Assembly: GCF_001049895.1 (NCBI RefSeq)
Contig: NZ_CVPE01000006.1
Span: 1,076,503-1,140,502 of the forward strand
Direction of reading: 5' to 3'
From: Rubeoparvulum massiliense
GTDB lineage: Bacteria; Bacillota; Bacilli; Rubeoparvulales; Rubeoparvulaceae
Length of the DNA: 64,000 nt
Below, one piece after another: positions 7,776 to 16,956 of the stretch (position 1 is the first letter of the stretch; each line of letters opens with the position of its first letter). The position numbers and the translations under genes were made by a program. Below the pieces are notes generated by a model. The model did no database searches, was not told the DNA's origin, and saw nothing but the letters and a program-made list of their open reading frames with translations.

Positions 7776-9587
7776 TTACTTATTTTTTGCTTTTACTCGA
7801 TCAGACTTGGTGAGATATTTCTTACGTAAGCGAAGATAATTAGGAGTAATCTCGCAATACTCATCGTCACCCAAGTACTCTAATGCTTCTTCCAAGGTTA
7901 GAATATGAGGAGCCTTAAGCATTTCTGTAGTCTCCTTCGTAGCAGAACGGACATTAGTTAAGTGCTTCATTCTACATACGTTTACCGTCAAGTCTTGATC
8001 ACGATTATGCTCTCCAACAATCATGCCCTCATAGACCTCCGTACCAGGATTGATAAACATAATCCCACGATCCTCCAAGGAGAGTAGGCCATATGGCGTT
8101 GCTGTGCCTGTGTCACTGGCAATGAGTACACCATTTCTCCGGCCACCCACTTCTTCGGTAATAATCGGTTTATACGTTGCGAAGGAGTGATTGAGAATCC
8201 CATAGCCATGCGTTAAGGTAACAAACTCTGAACGATATCCGATTAAACCGCGAGAAGGAATAAGAAATTCCAAGCGTACCGTACCATTCTCTTGATGTAC
8301 CATATTTTGCATCTCGGCCTTCCGTGGGCCTACACTTTCGAGCACCGCACCAAGGTATTCATTGGGAACATCAATGATCACTTCTTCCACAGGCTCCATC
8401 TTCTTGCCATCAATCTCCCGAATAATAACCTCTGGCTTGGAAACCTGCACCTCATAGCCACCACGGCGCATCTTTTCAATTAAGATCGAGAGGTGAAGTT
8501 CACCACGTCCAGATACGATAAAGGAGTCTGGACTATCAGTCTCTTCTACACGTAGACTCACATCACGCTCCATTTCCGTAAAAAGGCGCTCGCGAATTTT
8601 TCGTGAGGTAATATACTTCCCATCCTGTCCGGCAAAGGGACTATTATTTACGATAAATGCCATCTTCAAGGTCGGTTCATCGATCTTTAGGAGAGGAAGA
8701 GCTTCAGGGCATGCTGGATCAGCGATGGTTTCACCAACCATCATATCGCCAATGCCTGCTACTGCCACAATATCACCAGCCATCGCTTCCTCAACTTCAA
8801 TCCGTTTTAGGCCTAAGAATGAGTAAAGCTTTTGAATACGAACAGATTCCTTACTACCATCCCGCTTTAACAGAACTGCTGATTGATTACGGCGTAATTT
8901 CCCCCGTTCAATTCGACCAATCCCAATTCGGCCAAGATAATCATCATAATCCAGCATGGTAATCTGCATTTGGCTCGGTCCCTCTTCATCTACATGGGGA
9001 GCAGGGATATGTTCAAAAATGGTTTGGAATACGGCCTCCATCCCCGGTTGCTGCTCCTCAGGGATCAATGACGAAGTACCTTGTAAAGCAGATGCATAGA
9101 CGATGGGGAATTCTAATTGCTCGTCATTGGCACCTAGTTCAATAAAGAGATCCAAGACCTCATCCACGACCTCCTGCGGGCGTGCATTAGGGCGATCGAT
9201 TTTATTGATAACCACAATAGGCACTAGGTCTTGCTCTAATGCTTTACTAAGAACAAAACGGGTTTGTGGCATACAGCCTTCAAAGGAGTCAACAACAAGT
9301 AATACACCATCCACCATCTTGAGAATACGTTCCACTTCGCCACCAAAGTCAGCGTGTCCTGGTGTATCGAGAATATTGACTCTTCGGTCACCTAATTCAA
9401 TCGCTGTATTCTTAGCAAGAATGGTGATCCCACGTTCACGTTCAATGTCATCTGAGTCCATCATCCGATCTTGTATCTGTTGATTCTTTCGGAAGGTTCC
9501 TGCGTGAACCAATAATTGATTCACCAAGGTTGTTTTACCGTGATCAACGTGGGCAATAATTGCGATATTCCGAATTTCCTTCTTCAT
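7776..9587 (-). CDS. typA: Ribosome-associated GTPase TypA/BipA
   Basis: 603 residues, normal for the family. GTPase motifs are [11 protein letters not shown] near residue 14, [24 protein letters not shown], and [10 protein letters not shown]. The C-terminal half has the EF-G-like domains and the BipA-specific region ([38 protein letters not shown]). TypA acts on 50S ribosomal subunit maturation and stress adaptation, notably at low temperature in several bacteria. The SD is GAAGGAG. The 5' leader contains a terminator-like hairpin (9612-9658), suggesting attenuation. Confidence 0.97.
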   Translation of the reverse strand: MKKEIRNIAIIAHVDHGKTTLVNQLLVHAGTFRKNQQIQDRMMDSDDIERERGITILAKNTAIELGDRRVNILDTPGHADFGGEVERILKMVDGVLLVVDSFEGCMPQTRFVLSKALEQDLVPIVVINKIDRPNARPQEVVDEVLDLFIELGANDEQLEFPIVYASALQGTSSLIPEEQQPGMEAVFQTIFEHIPAPHVDEEGPSQMQITMLDYDDYLGRIGIGRIERGKLRRNQSAVLLKRDGSKESVRIQKLYSFLGLKRIEVEEAMAGDIVAVAGIGDMMVGETIADPACPEALPLLKIDEPTLKMAFIVNNSPFAGQDGKYITSRKIRERLFTEMERDVSLRVEETDSPDSFIVSGRGELHLSILIEKMRRGGYEVQVSKPEVIIREIDGKKMEPVEEVIIDVPNEYLGAVLESVGPRKAEMQNMVHQENGTVRLEFLIPSRGLIGYRSEFVTLTHGYGILNHSFATYKPIITEEVGGRRNGVLIASDTGTATPYGLLSLEDRGIMFINPGTEVYEGMIVGEHNRDQDLTVNVCRMKHLTNVRSATKETTEMLKAPHILTLEEALEYLGDDEYCEITPNYLRLRKKYLTKSDRVKAKNK

Positions 9588-9611
9588 TCTATTCAGTCTC
9601 CTTCTTTGACA

Positions 9612-9658
9612 GAAAAAAGATATCCTTCATAGGATGCCTTTCGCACCCAAGGATATCC
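9612..9658 (-). terminator. Terminator-like hairpin in the typA leader (candidate attenuator)
   Basis: On the minus strand GGATATCCTT-GGGTGC-GAAAG-GCATCC-TATG-AAGGATATC is followed by six T residues. It lies between the typA promoter and the typA SD, about 25 nt before the start codon. Each arm contains a palindromic GATATC core, so alternative folds are possible. Confidence 0.75.
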
Positions 9659-9691
9659 TCACCCCTGTGGCTAACCTTTGAAATACGTATT

Positions 9692-9720
9692 ATTTTATCA
9701 CAGTGATATCTATCTCGCAA
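9692..9720 (-). promoter_or_regulatory. Sigma-A-type promoter of typA
   Basis: On the minus strand TTGCGA, a 17-nt spacer, then TAAAAT. The predicted transcript includes the downstream leader hairpin. Confidence 0.7.
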
Positions 9721-9721
9721 G

Positions 9722-9752
9722 AAAAAAACAGGAGAAGCCAGCTTCTCCTGTT
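9722..9752 (-). terminator. Rho-independent terminator of the fumarase gene
   Basis: AACAGGAGAAGC and GCTTCTCCTGTT form a 12-bp perfect stem with a 2-nt centre, followed by seven T residues on the minus strand. Confidence 0.92.
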
Positions 9753-9786
9753 CAAGTTGAACCAAGCATTGGAACTATCTTGTAGT

Positions 9787-11331
9787 TTAGAATACCCGTT
9801 CCTTAAACTGTGTAAGCTTCTCAAATGAGCTCTTTTCCACATCTGCATGAAGACTATTCCCATGGGCATCCATGGTTACAATGGCAGCAAAATCAGCTAC
9901 CTGTAAGTGCCACATTGCTTCTGGTACACCAAACTCTAGATAGTCTACACCTTCAACTTTCTTAACCCGCTCAGCATAATATTGAGCTGCGCCTCCGATG
10001 GCATTGAGATAAACACCACCGTGCTCCTGCAGTGCCTGTAAGGTTTTGACTCCCATGCCACCCTTCCCAATGACTACACGGATCCCGTACTTCTTCATCA
10101 CATCACCTTGATAAGGCTCCTCCCGAATGGAGGTCGTAGGGCCAGCTGCTTTCACATGCCATTGGTTATCCTCATCCTTTAACATTACAGGACCACAATG
10201 GTAGATGATCGCTCCATTGAGGTCAATATCCACGTCATTTTCGATCAGATATTTATGCATCGCATCGCGACCAGTATGCATCATGCCATTGATAAGGACC
10301 ACATCGCCTACACGAAGCTGACGAACTTGTTCCTCAGTAACTGGTGCTTGCAGTACCACGGTACGTCCAGAAGGCTTAGCCTCCTTATCTGCTACTGTGG
10401 CTTCAACTGCTGCTGCCACCTCTTCCTGACCATCCTCGTCACGATAGAGCCAACGCATTATCTCACCGGTCTTAGGATCAATAATCATCCCTAGACGCCG
10501 ATAAGCCCAACAATTATATGCCACGGAGACAAAGAAGCTAGCTGGAATCCGATTCATGACTCCGATCTTACAACCTAATAGCGTAGTTTCACCGCCGAAG
10601 CCCATGGTACCGATTCCAAGTTCATTGGCTTTTTCCAATATATATGCTTCAAGTTCCTGCAACTCAGGGATTGGATTCACATCGTCTAAGGGACGGAGTA
10701 ATTGCTCTTTGGCTAATTCATAGCCCATGACACGATCGCCACCGATTCCTACCCCGATGAAGCCTGCACTACAGCCTTGTCCTTGTGCTTGATAAACACT
10801 ATGTAGAATACATTTCCGAATACCATCTAAATCGCGACCTGCTCGGCCTAAGCCTTCAATCTCAGCAGGTAGGCTGTATTGGATATTTTTATTTTCACAG
10901 CCGCCACCCTTTAGAATCAGGCGGACCTCGATGACATCCTGCTCCCATTGTTCAAAGTGAAAAACGGGCGTACCAACTCCCAAGTTATTACCGGAATTTT
11001 TTCCAGTCAATGAGTCCACTGAGTTAGGGCGAAGCAATCCATCAGCAGTTGCTTGCGCAATGGCTTCTTCCATCATTTTTTTCATTTCAATCTGGTTTAC
11101 CCCAATAGGTACCTTACAAAAAAAGGTTGGTAGACCTGTATCCTGACAGATTGGTGAACGCTTCTCTTCTGCTAGGTCAATATTCAACCCAATGGTAGAA
11201 AGTGAAAAAGCAGCCCGTGTTGCCGCATCCTCACGCTCTTGTGCTCGACGAATTGCCTTGCGCACATCCGGTGGTAGATTGGATGAGGTTTCTACAACTA
11301 GTTCATATATGCTTTTCTTAAATGTTTCCAT
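9787..11331 (-). CDS. Class I fumarate hydratase, iron-sulfur type (fused alpha and beta domains)
   Basis: 514 residues. Alpha-domain cysteines that should bind the 4Fe-4S cluster are seen in PICQDTGLP (near residue 62), GGCENKNIQYSLP and TLLGCKIGVMNR. The beta domain starts near residue 320 with the swivelling-domain motifs LRVGDVVLINGMMHTGRDA and KGGMGVKTLQAL. The enzyme hydrates fumarate to malate in the citric acid cycle; it is oxygen-sensitive, unlike class II FumC. The start is the ATG at 11331. A cre-like site and a palindrome in the promoter indicate carbon and perhaps redox control. It is monocistronic. Confidence 0.93.
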   Translation of the reverse strand: METFKKSIYELVVETSSNLPPDVRKAIRRAQEREDAATRAAFSLSTIGLNIDLAEEKRSPICQDTGLPTFFCKVPIGVNQIEMKKMMEEAIAQATADGLLRPNSVDSLTGKNSGNNLGVGTPVFHFEQWEQDVIEVRLILKGGGCENKNIQYSLPAEIEGLGRAGRDLDGIRKCILHSVYQAQGQGCSAGFIGVGIGGDRVMGYELAKEQLLRPLDDVNPIPELQELEAYILEKANELGIGTMGFGGETTLLGCKIGVMNRIPASFFVSVAYNCWAYRRLGMIIDPKTGEIMRWLYRDEDGQEEVAAAVEATVADKEAKPSGRTVVLQAPVTEEQVRQLRVGDVVLINGMMHTGRDAMHKYLIENDVDIDLNGAIIYHCGPVMLKDEDNQWHVKAAGPTTSIREEPYQGDVMKKYGIRVVIGKGGMGVKTLQALQEHGGVYLNAIGGAAQYYAERVKKVEGVDYLEFGVPEAMWHLQVADFAAIVTMDAHGNSLHADVEKSSFEKLTQFKERVF

Positions 11332-11354
11332 GGTTAAGGTTCCCCCTCTTCTTC

Positions 11355-11369
11355 CGAAAACGTTTTCAA
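11355..11369 (-). promoter_or_regulatory. cre-like CcpA site upstream of fumarase
   Basis: TTGAAAACGTTTTCG on the minus strand matches the cre consensus WTGNAANCGNWNNCW in all but the last position. It lies between the -10 box and the start codon, where CcpA would act as a roadblock or repressor. Confidence 0.65.
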
Positions 11370-11378
11370 TTCATAAAT

Positions 11379-11408
11379 ATTGTAACACATTTACGATGTA
11401 AATGCCCA
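11379..11408 (-). promoter_or_regulatory. Fumarase promoter with palindrome in the spacer
   Basis: On the minus strand TGGGCA, an 18-nt spacer, then TACAAT. The spacer contains a perfect palindrome CATTTAC-ATC-GTAAATG (11388-11404), a position expected for an operator. Confidence 0.55.
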
Positions 11409-11426
11409 AATTGTATAACACTTTTA

Positions 11427-11639
11427 TTATATTTCCTCATAAACTTCACCTTGCCAGGATATGATGGCTGTGGCAAGTGGCAGATTAATCTCATGGGCTC
11501 CACCAGGTTGGCCATTAATATTAATGATCTCTGTAACGATGACTCGATCGTTATGAATCTCTACTTCTCCTGTATAAACACGGACTTGCTGCGGATCAAG
11601 AAAGCACTCCACTTTACCAGAACCTACTGTTTTAGCCAT
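11427..11639 (-). CDS. Small unknown protein
   Basis: 70 residues starting MAKTVGSGKVECF, with AAGGGGG 9-10 nt before the ATG. The composition suggests a compact beta-rich domain (VRVYTGEVEIHNDRVIVTE). No membrane span and a single cysteine near residue 13. It lies just upstream of the fumarase promoter in the same orientation and without an obvious terminator, so some read-through into fumarase is possible. I do not recognise the family. Confidence 0.65.
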   Translation of the reverse strand: MAKTVGSGKVECFLDPQQVRVYTGEVEIHNDRVIVTEIININGQPGGAHEINLPLATAIISWQGEVYEEI

Positions 11640-11807
11640 GACTTACATACCCCCTTTTGCTTCCATTCTAAGCCAACCGATGAAATAAATACAGTTGAAA
11701 AGCAATCTGATTCTCATACTAGGTTTCACTCTACCAATATTAATCAATTATTGATATAATAATCAACGTACTTACATTGTTTACTGTCTTAAGAAGGAGG
11801 TTCAGTC

Positions 11808-12176
11808 ATGAGAGGAATTGTCTCAATTATTGGGGGCGGTTTAGCTTTATTATTAGTCCTGATCGGATTCTATTATATGGATAATCCTAATAAGGAAGAG
11901 GCTACAACCATCGATCCCATGGAAAAAATGCAAACCCTAGCGGCTAGTTCTTGTGTCTCCTGCCATGGAAATGACCTGACAGGTAATGCTGTGATACCTA
12001 GCTTAGTCGATGTTGGTGAACGGCTTACAAAGGAACAGATCGTAGAAGTATTGAAAAACGGTCGTAACGCAATGCCCGCGAACCTTGTACCTGGTCAAGA
12101 AGATTTGATGGCTGATTACTTGCTTTCCCTTGGGCAGCCCCAGGAAGCAGCCCCTGTTGAAGATCAGTCCAAATAG
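11808..12176 (+). CDS. cccA: Membrane-anchored c-type cytochrome, c550/CccA-like
   Basis: 122 residues; the SD AAGGAGG is 8 nt before ATG. An uncleaved N-terminal membrane segment (IGGGLALLLVLIGFYYM) anchors a single cytochrome c domain. The heme-binding motif CVSCH is near residue 50 and the axial Met is likely in NAMPANLVPG. The size and the lack of a lipobox Cys fit CccA (c550) rather than the lipoprotein CccB (c551). It should carry electrons on the outer membrane face. A perfect TATAAT sits inside TTGATATAATAATCAA (11751-11766), a possible regulated promoter. Confidence 0.85.
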   Translation: MRGIVSIIGGGLALLLVLIGFYYMDNPNKEEATTIDPMEKMQTLAASSCVSCHGNDLTGNAVIPSLVDVGERLTKEQIVEVLKNGRNAMPANLVPGQEDLMADYLLSLGQPQEAAPVEDQSK

Positions 12177-12208
12177 TGCTGATTGTCTAGTAAGCTATGA
12201 GAATGAAC

Positions 12209-12246
12209 AAAAATGACCTACGTGTATAAACGTAGGTCATTATTCT
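12209..12246. terminator. Bidirectional terminator
   Basis: AATGACCTACG and CGTAGGTCATT form an 11-bp stem between the cytochrome gene (+) and a small gene on the minus strand, with A- and T-rich flanks. Confidence 0.88.
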
Positions 12247-12260
12247 TCCATTGATCTCCC

Positions 12261-12449
12261 TTAGATTTCCAGCAACAGCATCTCCCTGCGTAGTTCCTCG
12301 AGACGAAGTTTGGCCCGCTCAATCGCTTCTAAATCACCACATTGGATCGCTTCATGCAATGTGGCTAATTCATAATCTAGTTCAATGCGAATGACCGGAA
12401 TGCGTTCTTCAGCATCATAGCGATTGAGCACCTCTAACAGTTGCTCCAT
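12261..12449 (-). CDS. Small helical unknown protein
   Basis: 62 residues with AAAGGAG upstream of the ATG at a rather long spacing of 12 nt. The protein is almost entirely charged and leucine-rich and should form helices or a short coiled coil (LEAIERAKLRLEELRREMLL). No cysteines and no membrane span. It is isolated between the cytochrome terminator and the YktB-like gene. Function unknown. Confidence 0.55.
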   Translation of the reverse strand: MEQLLEVLNRYDAEERIPVIRIELDYELATLHEAIQCGDLEAIERAKLRLEELRREMLLLEI

Positions 12450-12657
12450 TGGTGCAACACTCCTTTACTCTAGTCTTTGTAGGGACGAACATGGATATGG
12501 AAAGGTTAAACCCTGGTAATCACCGATAGATTACCCTATATGTATGGCAGAGCTCATTAGACTATTCCTGCTGTAGTTCTCCTCATGTTTATCCTTTCCC
12601 ATTTATGCTATATTAAAACTACCCAGTCCACATCCTTCCAGAGAAAGGGGCCTATTA

Positions 12658-13296
12658 ATGACATTTACTGGATTTAACAAGGATGACTTTGATGTGTTTC
12701 ACATTCCAGGATTAGAGTCGAGAATGGAAGCATTGCGTACACAGATTCAACCGAAATTTCACCAGCTTGGTGAAATTTTTGCACCGGTTCATTCATTGCA
12801 TTTAGGTGACCCATTTTATGTCCATGTGGCAAAGCATGCACGGAGGACCGTGAATCCTCCTTCTGATAGTTGGGTAGCATGGTCTCCCCAGCGCCGAGGC
12901 TATAAGAACATGCCTCACTTCCAATTGGGGCTATGGGATACCCATCTCTTTATCTGGTTTGCCATTATCTACGAGGTACCGAATAAAGCAGAATTAGGCG
13001 CTCAATTGGCACAAGATACAGCCCGTTGGATCAATGAGATCCCTTCACACTTTGTGTGGTCCATTGACCACACAAAGAAAGAGGTACTACCTCATCAAGA
13101 TTTAACGAAAGCAAAGCTCCAGCACCACCTAGAACGACTACAGCAGGTAAAGAAGGCGGAGTTATTATGTGGAATGCAGATCCCTAATCATGATCCAATT
13201 CTGCAAGACGGTGAGCAATTGATTGCATACCTAGAGGAACAATTTCAGTACCTCTATCCCCTCTATCATGCAACTCGCCTTATTCCCATGGGCTAG
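12658..13296 (+). CDS. YktB/UPF0637 (DUF1054) family protein
   Basis: 212 residues, the usual size, with AGAAAGGGG before ATG. The start MTFTGFNKDDFDVFHIPGLE and the segments HVAKHARRTVNPPSDSWVAW and GYKNMPHFQLGLWDTHLFIW are characteristic of the YktB family, a conserved Bacilli protein of unknown function with a known alpha/beta fold. Its TAG overlaps the TAG of the convergent permease gene within a single CTAG, so there is no room for a terminator. Confidence 0.88.
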   Translation: MTFTGFNKDDFDVFHIPGLESRMEALRTQIQPKFHQLGEIFAPVHSLHLGDPFYVHVAKHARRTVNPPSDSWVAWSPQRRGYKNMPHFQLGLWDTHLFIWFAIIYEVPNKAELGAQLAQDTARWINEIPSHFVWSIDHTKKEVLPHQDLTKAKLQHHLERLQQVKKAELLCGMQIPNHDPILQDGEQLIAYLEEQFQYLYPLYHATRLIPMG

Positions 13297-14192
13297 TCAG
13301 TATTGCGTGGATCTAAGACATCGCGCATTCCATCGCCTAATAGATTGAAGCCTAATACAACCAGCATGATGGAACATCCTGGGAAGATTAAGGTCCAAGG
13401 TGCAAGCTGAATGAAGCTTCGTGAGTCTGCTAGCATCTTGCCCCACTCTGCTGCTGGTGGAGGTGGTCCCAAATTTAAAAACCCTAGGGCTGCTGCTTCC
13501 AAAATAGCTGTAGCGATACTCATCGTCCCTTGAACAATGATGGGCGATAAGCTATTGGGTAGGAGATGACGCAAGAGAATACGACTGGTAGGTGTCCCAA
13601 TTACCCTTGAAGCTGTAATATACTCCTCTTCCTTTACCGTTATCACCTTAGCACGGACTAAACGTCCAAAAACCGGGATATTCACAATAGAAACAGCAAG
13701 AATGGCATTATTTAAGGAAGGACCCAGAATCGAAACGATGGCAATGGCTAAAAGAATGGCCGGAAAAGCTAACATAATATCAAAAATCCGTGAAATAAGT
13801 TGATCTACCCATCTTCCGAAAAAGCCAGCAATCAATCCAAATAATGTTCCAATAATACTTGCCCCGAGGACGGAGACAAGTCCAACCCAGAGGGAGAGAC
13901 GTGCGCCATAGATCACCCTGGTAAAAAGATCGCGACCAAAGTCATCGGTACCAAACCAATGCTCTGATGATGGAGGTTGGAGCCGTTCCTCCCAATAGTT
14001 TCCGTCGATTGGATAAGAAGTAAGATATGGTGCTAAAAATGCAATTAGTGTGAATATAAAGATGATACCTCCACCAATGAGAACCCTTGGATTCTTACGG
14101 AGACGACGTCGCGTTTTTTTCCAAGGTGTTTCCATTTTAGTGGGGCGGAAGGAGTGCTTTTGGGAAGGAGAGATTGCTGATGATGGTTCCAC
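13293..14192 (-). CDS. Peptide/nickel-type ABC transporter permease (DppC/OppC)
   Basis: 299 residues. The start is a GTG at 14192, 8 nt after AGGAGGT, and the SD overlaps the end of the upstream permease gene. An OppC-type N-terminal domain (first span LIGGGIIFIFTLIAFLAPYL) precedes the BPD_transp_1 domain. The EAA motif is near ITASRVIGTPTSRILLRHLLPN. Motifs HWFGTDDFGRDLFTRVIYGA are standard. It works with the permease and binding protein just upstream; no ATPase subunits are encoded in this cluster, so they must come from elsewhere, possibly from the opp locus at 59-61 kb. Confidence 0.93.
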   Translation of the reverse strand: MEPSSAISPSQKHSFRPTKMETPWKKTRRRLRKNPRVLIGGGIIFIFTLIAFLAPYLTSYPIDGNYWEERLQPPSSEHWFGTDDFGRDLFTRVIYGARLSLWVGLVSVLGASIIGTLFGLIAGFFGRWVDQLISRIFDIMLAFPAILLAIAIVSILGPSLNNAILAVSIVNIPVFGRLVRAKVITVKEEEYITASRVIGTPTSRILLRHLLPNSLSPIIVQGTMSIATAILEAAALGFLNLGPPPPAAEWGKMLADSRSFIQLAPWTLIFPGCSIMLVVLGFNLLGDGMRDVLDPRNTD

Positions 14193-14205
14193 GTTCAGTC
14201 ACCTC

Positions 14206-15210
14206 CTATTTATATTGGATTCGTGGATCAAATAACTGGTAAAGCAGATCTACAACTAAGTTGATCATCACGAAGGTAAAGGCAATAAGTAGAATGCCTG
14301 ATTGAACAACTGGGTAATCACGGAATTGAATCGCGTCATAGATATATCGCCCCACTCCTGGCCATGCGAAGATGGTCTCCGTTAAAACCGCCCCTCCTAA
14401 TAGAAATCCCATCTGCAAACCAATGATAGTAAGAATGGGAATAAAGCCATTCTTTAGACCATGACGATAAACGACCCAAAAGGAACGCACACCTTTGGCA
14501 CGTGCAGTTCGAATATAATCTTGATTCATCACTTCTAGCATACTTGAACGACTAATCCGAGCAATTAGGGCCATGGGAATGGTAGCTAATGCAAAACCAG
14601 GGAGTATTAATTGGGATAAAACCAGTTTAAATTGACTCCATTCTCCTTGTATCAGCGTGTCTAGCAGATAGAGATGGGTAATCGGGTGAATCGGATGAGC
14701 AGGATTCTCTCGACCAACAGCAGGTAACCACTGCATTTTTTGCGCAAAGAACCATTGCTCCATGAGACCAAGCCAGAAGATGGGCATGGAGATACCGATA
14801 AGAGCAACTAACATACTGATATGATCAAACCAGGAGTCCTTTTTCCAAGCACTGATGATACCTGCATTCAACCCGAACAACAGTGCGATGAACATGGCTA
14901 CCAAGGTGAGCTCAAGGGTAGCAGCGAAATATGGCAGAATCTCCTCTACAATCGGAACCTTAGTTCGATAGGAAATCCCTAAATCCCCTGTGAGAAGCTG
15001 TTTAAGATAGATGCCATATTGAATAAACCAAGGTTGATCAAGCCCCATTTTTGCCCGTAATTCATGGAGGGCCTCTTCACTTGCTCGTTCTCCAAGAATA
15101 GCCGTAGCTGGATCACCTGGAATATTATAAATAATGAGAAAGACAACAAATGTCATTCCCAAGAGGACAGGAATCAGCAGTGCCAGTCGGCGCATGAGAT
15201 ATTGGAACAT
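14206..15210 (-). CDS. Peptide/nickel-type ABC transporter permease (DppB/OppB)
   Basis: 334 residues, normal for the family; SD GGGAGGGG. Six membrane spans can be seen from MRRLALLIPVLLGMTFVVFL to the C-terminal LLIAFTFVMINLVVDLLYQL. OppB features are IYNIPGDPATAILGERAS, the EAA loop IRTARAKGVRSFWVVYRHGLKN, and GAVLTETIFAWPGVGRYIYD. The gene follows the binding protein gene and precedes dppC by 13 bp. Confidence 0.93.
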   Translation of the reverse strand: MFQYLMRRLALLIPVLLGMTFVVFLIIYNIPGDPATAILGERASEEALHELRAKMGLDQPWFIQYGIYLKQLLTGDLGISYRTKVPIVEEILPYFAATLELTLVAMFIALLFGLNAGIISAWKKDSWFDHISMLVALIGISMPIFWLGLMEQWFFAQKMQWLPAVGRENPAHPIHPITHLYLLDTLIQGEWSQFKLVLSQLILPGFALATIPMALIARISRSSMLEVMNQDYIRTARAKGVRSFWVVYRHGLKNGFIPILTIIGLQMGFLLGGAVLTETIFAWPGVGRYIYDAIQFRDYPVVQSGILLIAFTFVMINLVVDLLYQLFDPRIQYK

Positions 15211-15247
15211 GGATCACCCCTCCCATCAAATATGCAGAAATAAAAGT

Positions 15248-15272
15248 GGAGGATGTATCACCTACACCCTCC
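15248..15272 (-). other. Intercistronic hairpin after the binding-protein gene
   Basis: GGAGGGTGTA-GGTGA-TACATCCTCC on the minus strand is a 10-bp stem with one G:U pair. It has only a weak T-rich tail, so it more likely stabilises the upstream mRNA or partly attenuates than fully terminates. That fits the usual excess of binding protein over permease. Confidence 0.55.
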
Positions 15273-15279
15273 AAGACCA

Positions 15280-16956
15280 TTACTCTGCAAGGTATACCCT
15301 GGTTAGCTTCTCTGAACCAGTTGGCCATGCTACATAATCTTGAATCTTGCTTGATCCGACAAGAACAGGGGTGGAGTGTACAAGTGGAACCCAAGGAGCG
15401 TCTTGATGAATCAAGGCTTGTGCTTGTTTATAGAGTTCAACTCGACGACTTTGATCCGTAACACTCTGCGCTTCAATAAGGAGTTTGTGTACCTCATCAT
15501 TGGCATAGCGGGCACGATTACTACCATTAATATTATCTTGATCAAGTAAAACATAGATAAAGTTGTCAGGATCACCGTTATCTCCCGTCCAGCCTAAGAG
15601 GAACATCTCTTGCTTACCTTGCCGTGTCTCATCGAGGTAGACAGTCCAATCACGGGTTACGATGGTGGTTTGTACACCAATCTTCGCAAAATCTGCCTGT
15701 AATGCTTCTGCAATCTTCATACCATTAGGCATGTAATCACGAGGAACAGGCATTGCCCATAACTCCAGTTCAAAGCCATCAGGATAACCTGCTTCTGCTA
15801 GCAATTGCTTTGCCTTCTCCAGATCATAAGGATAATCTTCAATCTCATCATTATATCCCCAGATACTTGGAGGCATGGGGTTCTTGGCAGGCTCAGCCAT
15901 GCCATTGAAGAAAGCCTGAATCAGTGCTTCCTTATTTACAGCGTGGCTTAAGGCGATTCGTACCTTCGGGTTATCTAGGGGTGGCTTCTCCACATTGAAT
16001 CCTAAATATCCAACATTCATCGGTGGTCGTTTGATAATTTGAAAATCAGGATTCTTCTCTGCCAATGCAATATCATCGGGATTGATCCCATCCATAATCG
16101 TGATCTGACCGCTCAAGAGTGCATTGAACCGTGCACCATTATCAGGGATGGAGCGATAGATCAGCTTATCCAGCTTCGGATAACCTGCTTTCCAAAAGTT
16201 TGGATTCTTCACCAGAGTAATATAATCATTGCGCTTCCATTCCTGGAACATAAAAGGGCCTGTACCAACTGGATTTTCCATAAATTTATCACCATAGGTC
16301 TTTATTGCCTCAGGACTAGCGATTGCAAATGGAGGCATGGCAATATTCTGAAGGAATGGCGCTTGTGGGCGTGTGAGATGGAAACGAACAGTATTTTCAT
16401 CAACTTTCTCTACTTTCGTAATCACGTGCCCCTCTTGATCGATGGTTCCACCAAATTGCGAATTATAATACTCAAAGGTGATATCTTGATCGCTGTAACG
16501 ATGAGGATGATCAGGCAGCATCCAACGTTCAAAATTAAATACGACAGCATCTGCATTAAAATCAGTGCCATCATGGAATTTTACACCTTGCTCAAGGTAG
16601 AACGTATAGGTTAGACCATCCTCACTAATCTCCCAATCTTTAGCCAAGTGGGGAATTACGTTAGTGGTACCTTCTTCATAATCCAGTAATGTATCGAAGA
16701 TATTTAATGTGACCTTAAGTGATTCTCCATCTGTAACAATACCAGGATCTAATGCAACAGAGTCACCACCACGGCCGAAGATCAACACCTGCTCTGCAGC
16801 ACCCTTTCCCGGGTCTGAAGAGGCATTTTGCTTCGATGCATTGGCATCATTCTCTTTCGGTTGAACTCCACCCTCTTGGGAACCACTACTACATGCAGTG
16901 ACCATCAATACAAGAACCAAGAGAAGAGTCCAGACCAAGGATCTCTTTCTATTCAT
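15280..16956 (-). CDS. Peptide-type ABC transporter substrate-binding lipoprotein (family 5)
   Basis: 558 residues from the ATG at 16956, which has GGGAGGGG 7 nt upstream; a longer in-frame start is not supported. The lipobox is VLMVTACSSG, so the mature protein is a lipoprotein anchored outside the membrane. SBP_bac_5 features include DSVALDPGIVTDGES, LAKDWEISEDGLTYTFYL, GVKFHDGTDFNADAVVFNFER and GTGPFMFQEWKRNDY. It delivers peptides, or possibly another small ligand, to the two permeases downstream. It is the first gene of a three-gene unit. Confidence 0.93.
   Translation of the reverse strand: MNRKRSLVWTLLLVLVLMVTACSSGSQEGGVQPKENDANASKQNASSDPGKGAAEQVLIFGRGGDSVALDPGIVTDGESLKVTLNIFDTLLDYEEGTTNVIPHLAKDWEISEDGLTYTFYLEQGVKFHDGTDFNADAVVFNFERWMLPDHPHRYSDQDITFEYYNSQFGGTIDQEGHVITKVEKVDENTVRFHLTRPQAPFLQNIAMPPFAIASPEAIKTYGDKFMENPVGTGPFMFQEWKRNDYITLVKNPNFWKAGYPKLDKLIYRSIPDNGARFNALLSGQITIMDGINPDDIALAEKNPDFQIIKRPPMNVGYLGFNVEKPPLDNPKVRIALSHAVNKEALIQAFFNGMAEPAKNPMPPSIWGYNDEIEDYPYDLEKAKQLLAEAGYPDGFELELWAMPVPRDYMPNGMKIAEALQADFAKIGVQTTIVTRDWTVYLDETRQGKQEMFLLGWTGDNGDPDNFIYVLLDQDNINGSNRARYANDEVHKLLIEAQSVTDQSRRVELYKQAQALIHQDAPWVPLVHSTPVLVGSSKIQDYVAWPTGSEKLTRVYLAE

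Noticed and set aside
12515-12535. GGTAATC-ACCGATA-GATTACC inverted repeat before the YktB-like gene
   Set aside because: Only 7 bp, no T-run and no clear promoter relation; it may be chance.
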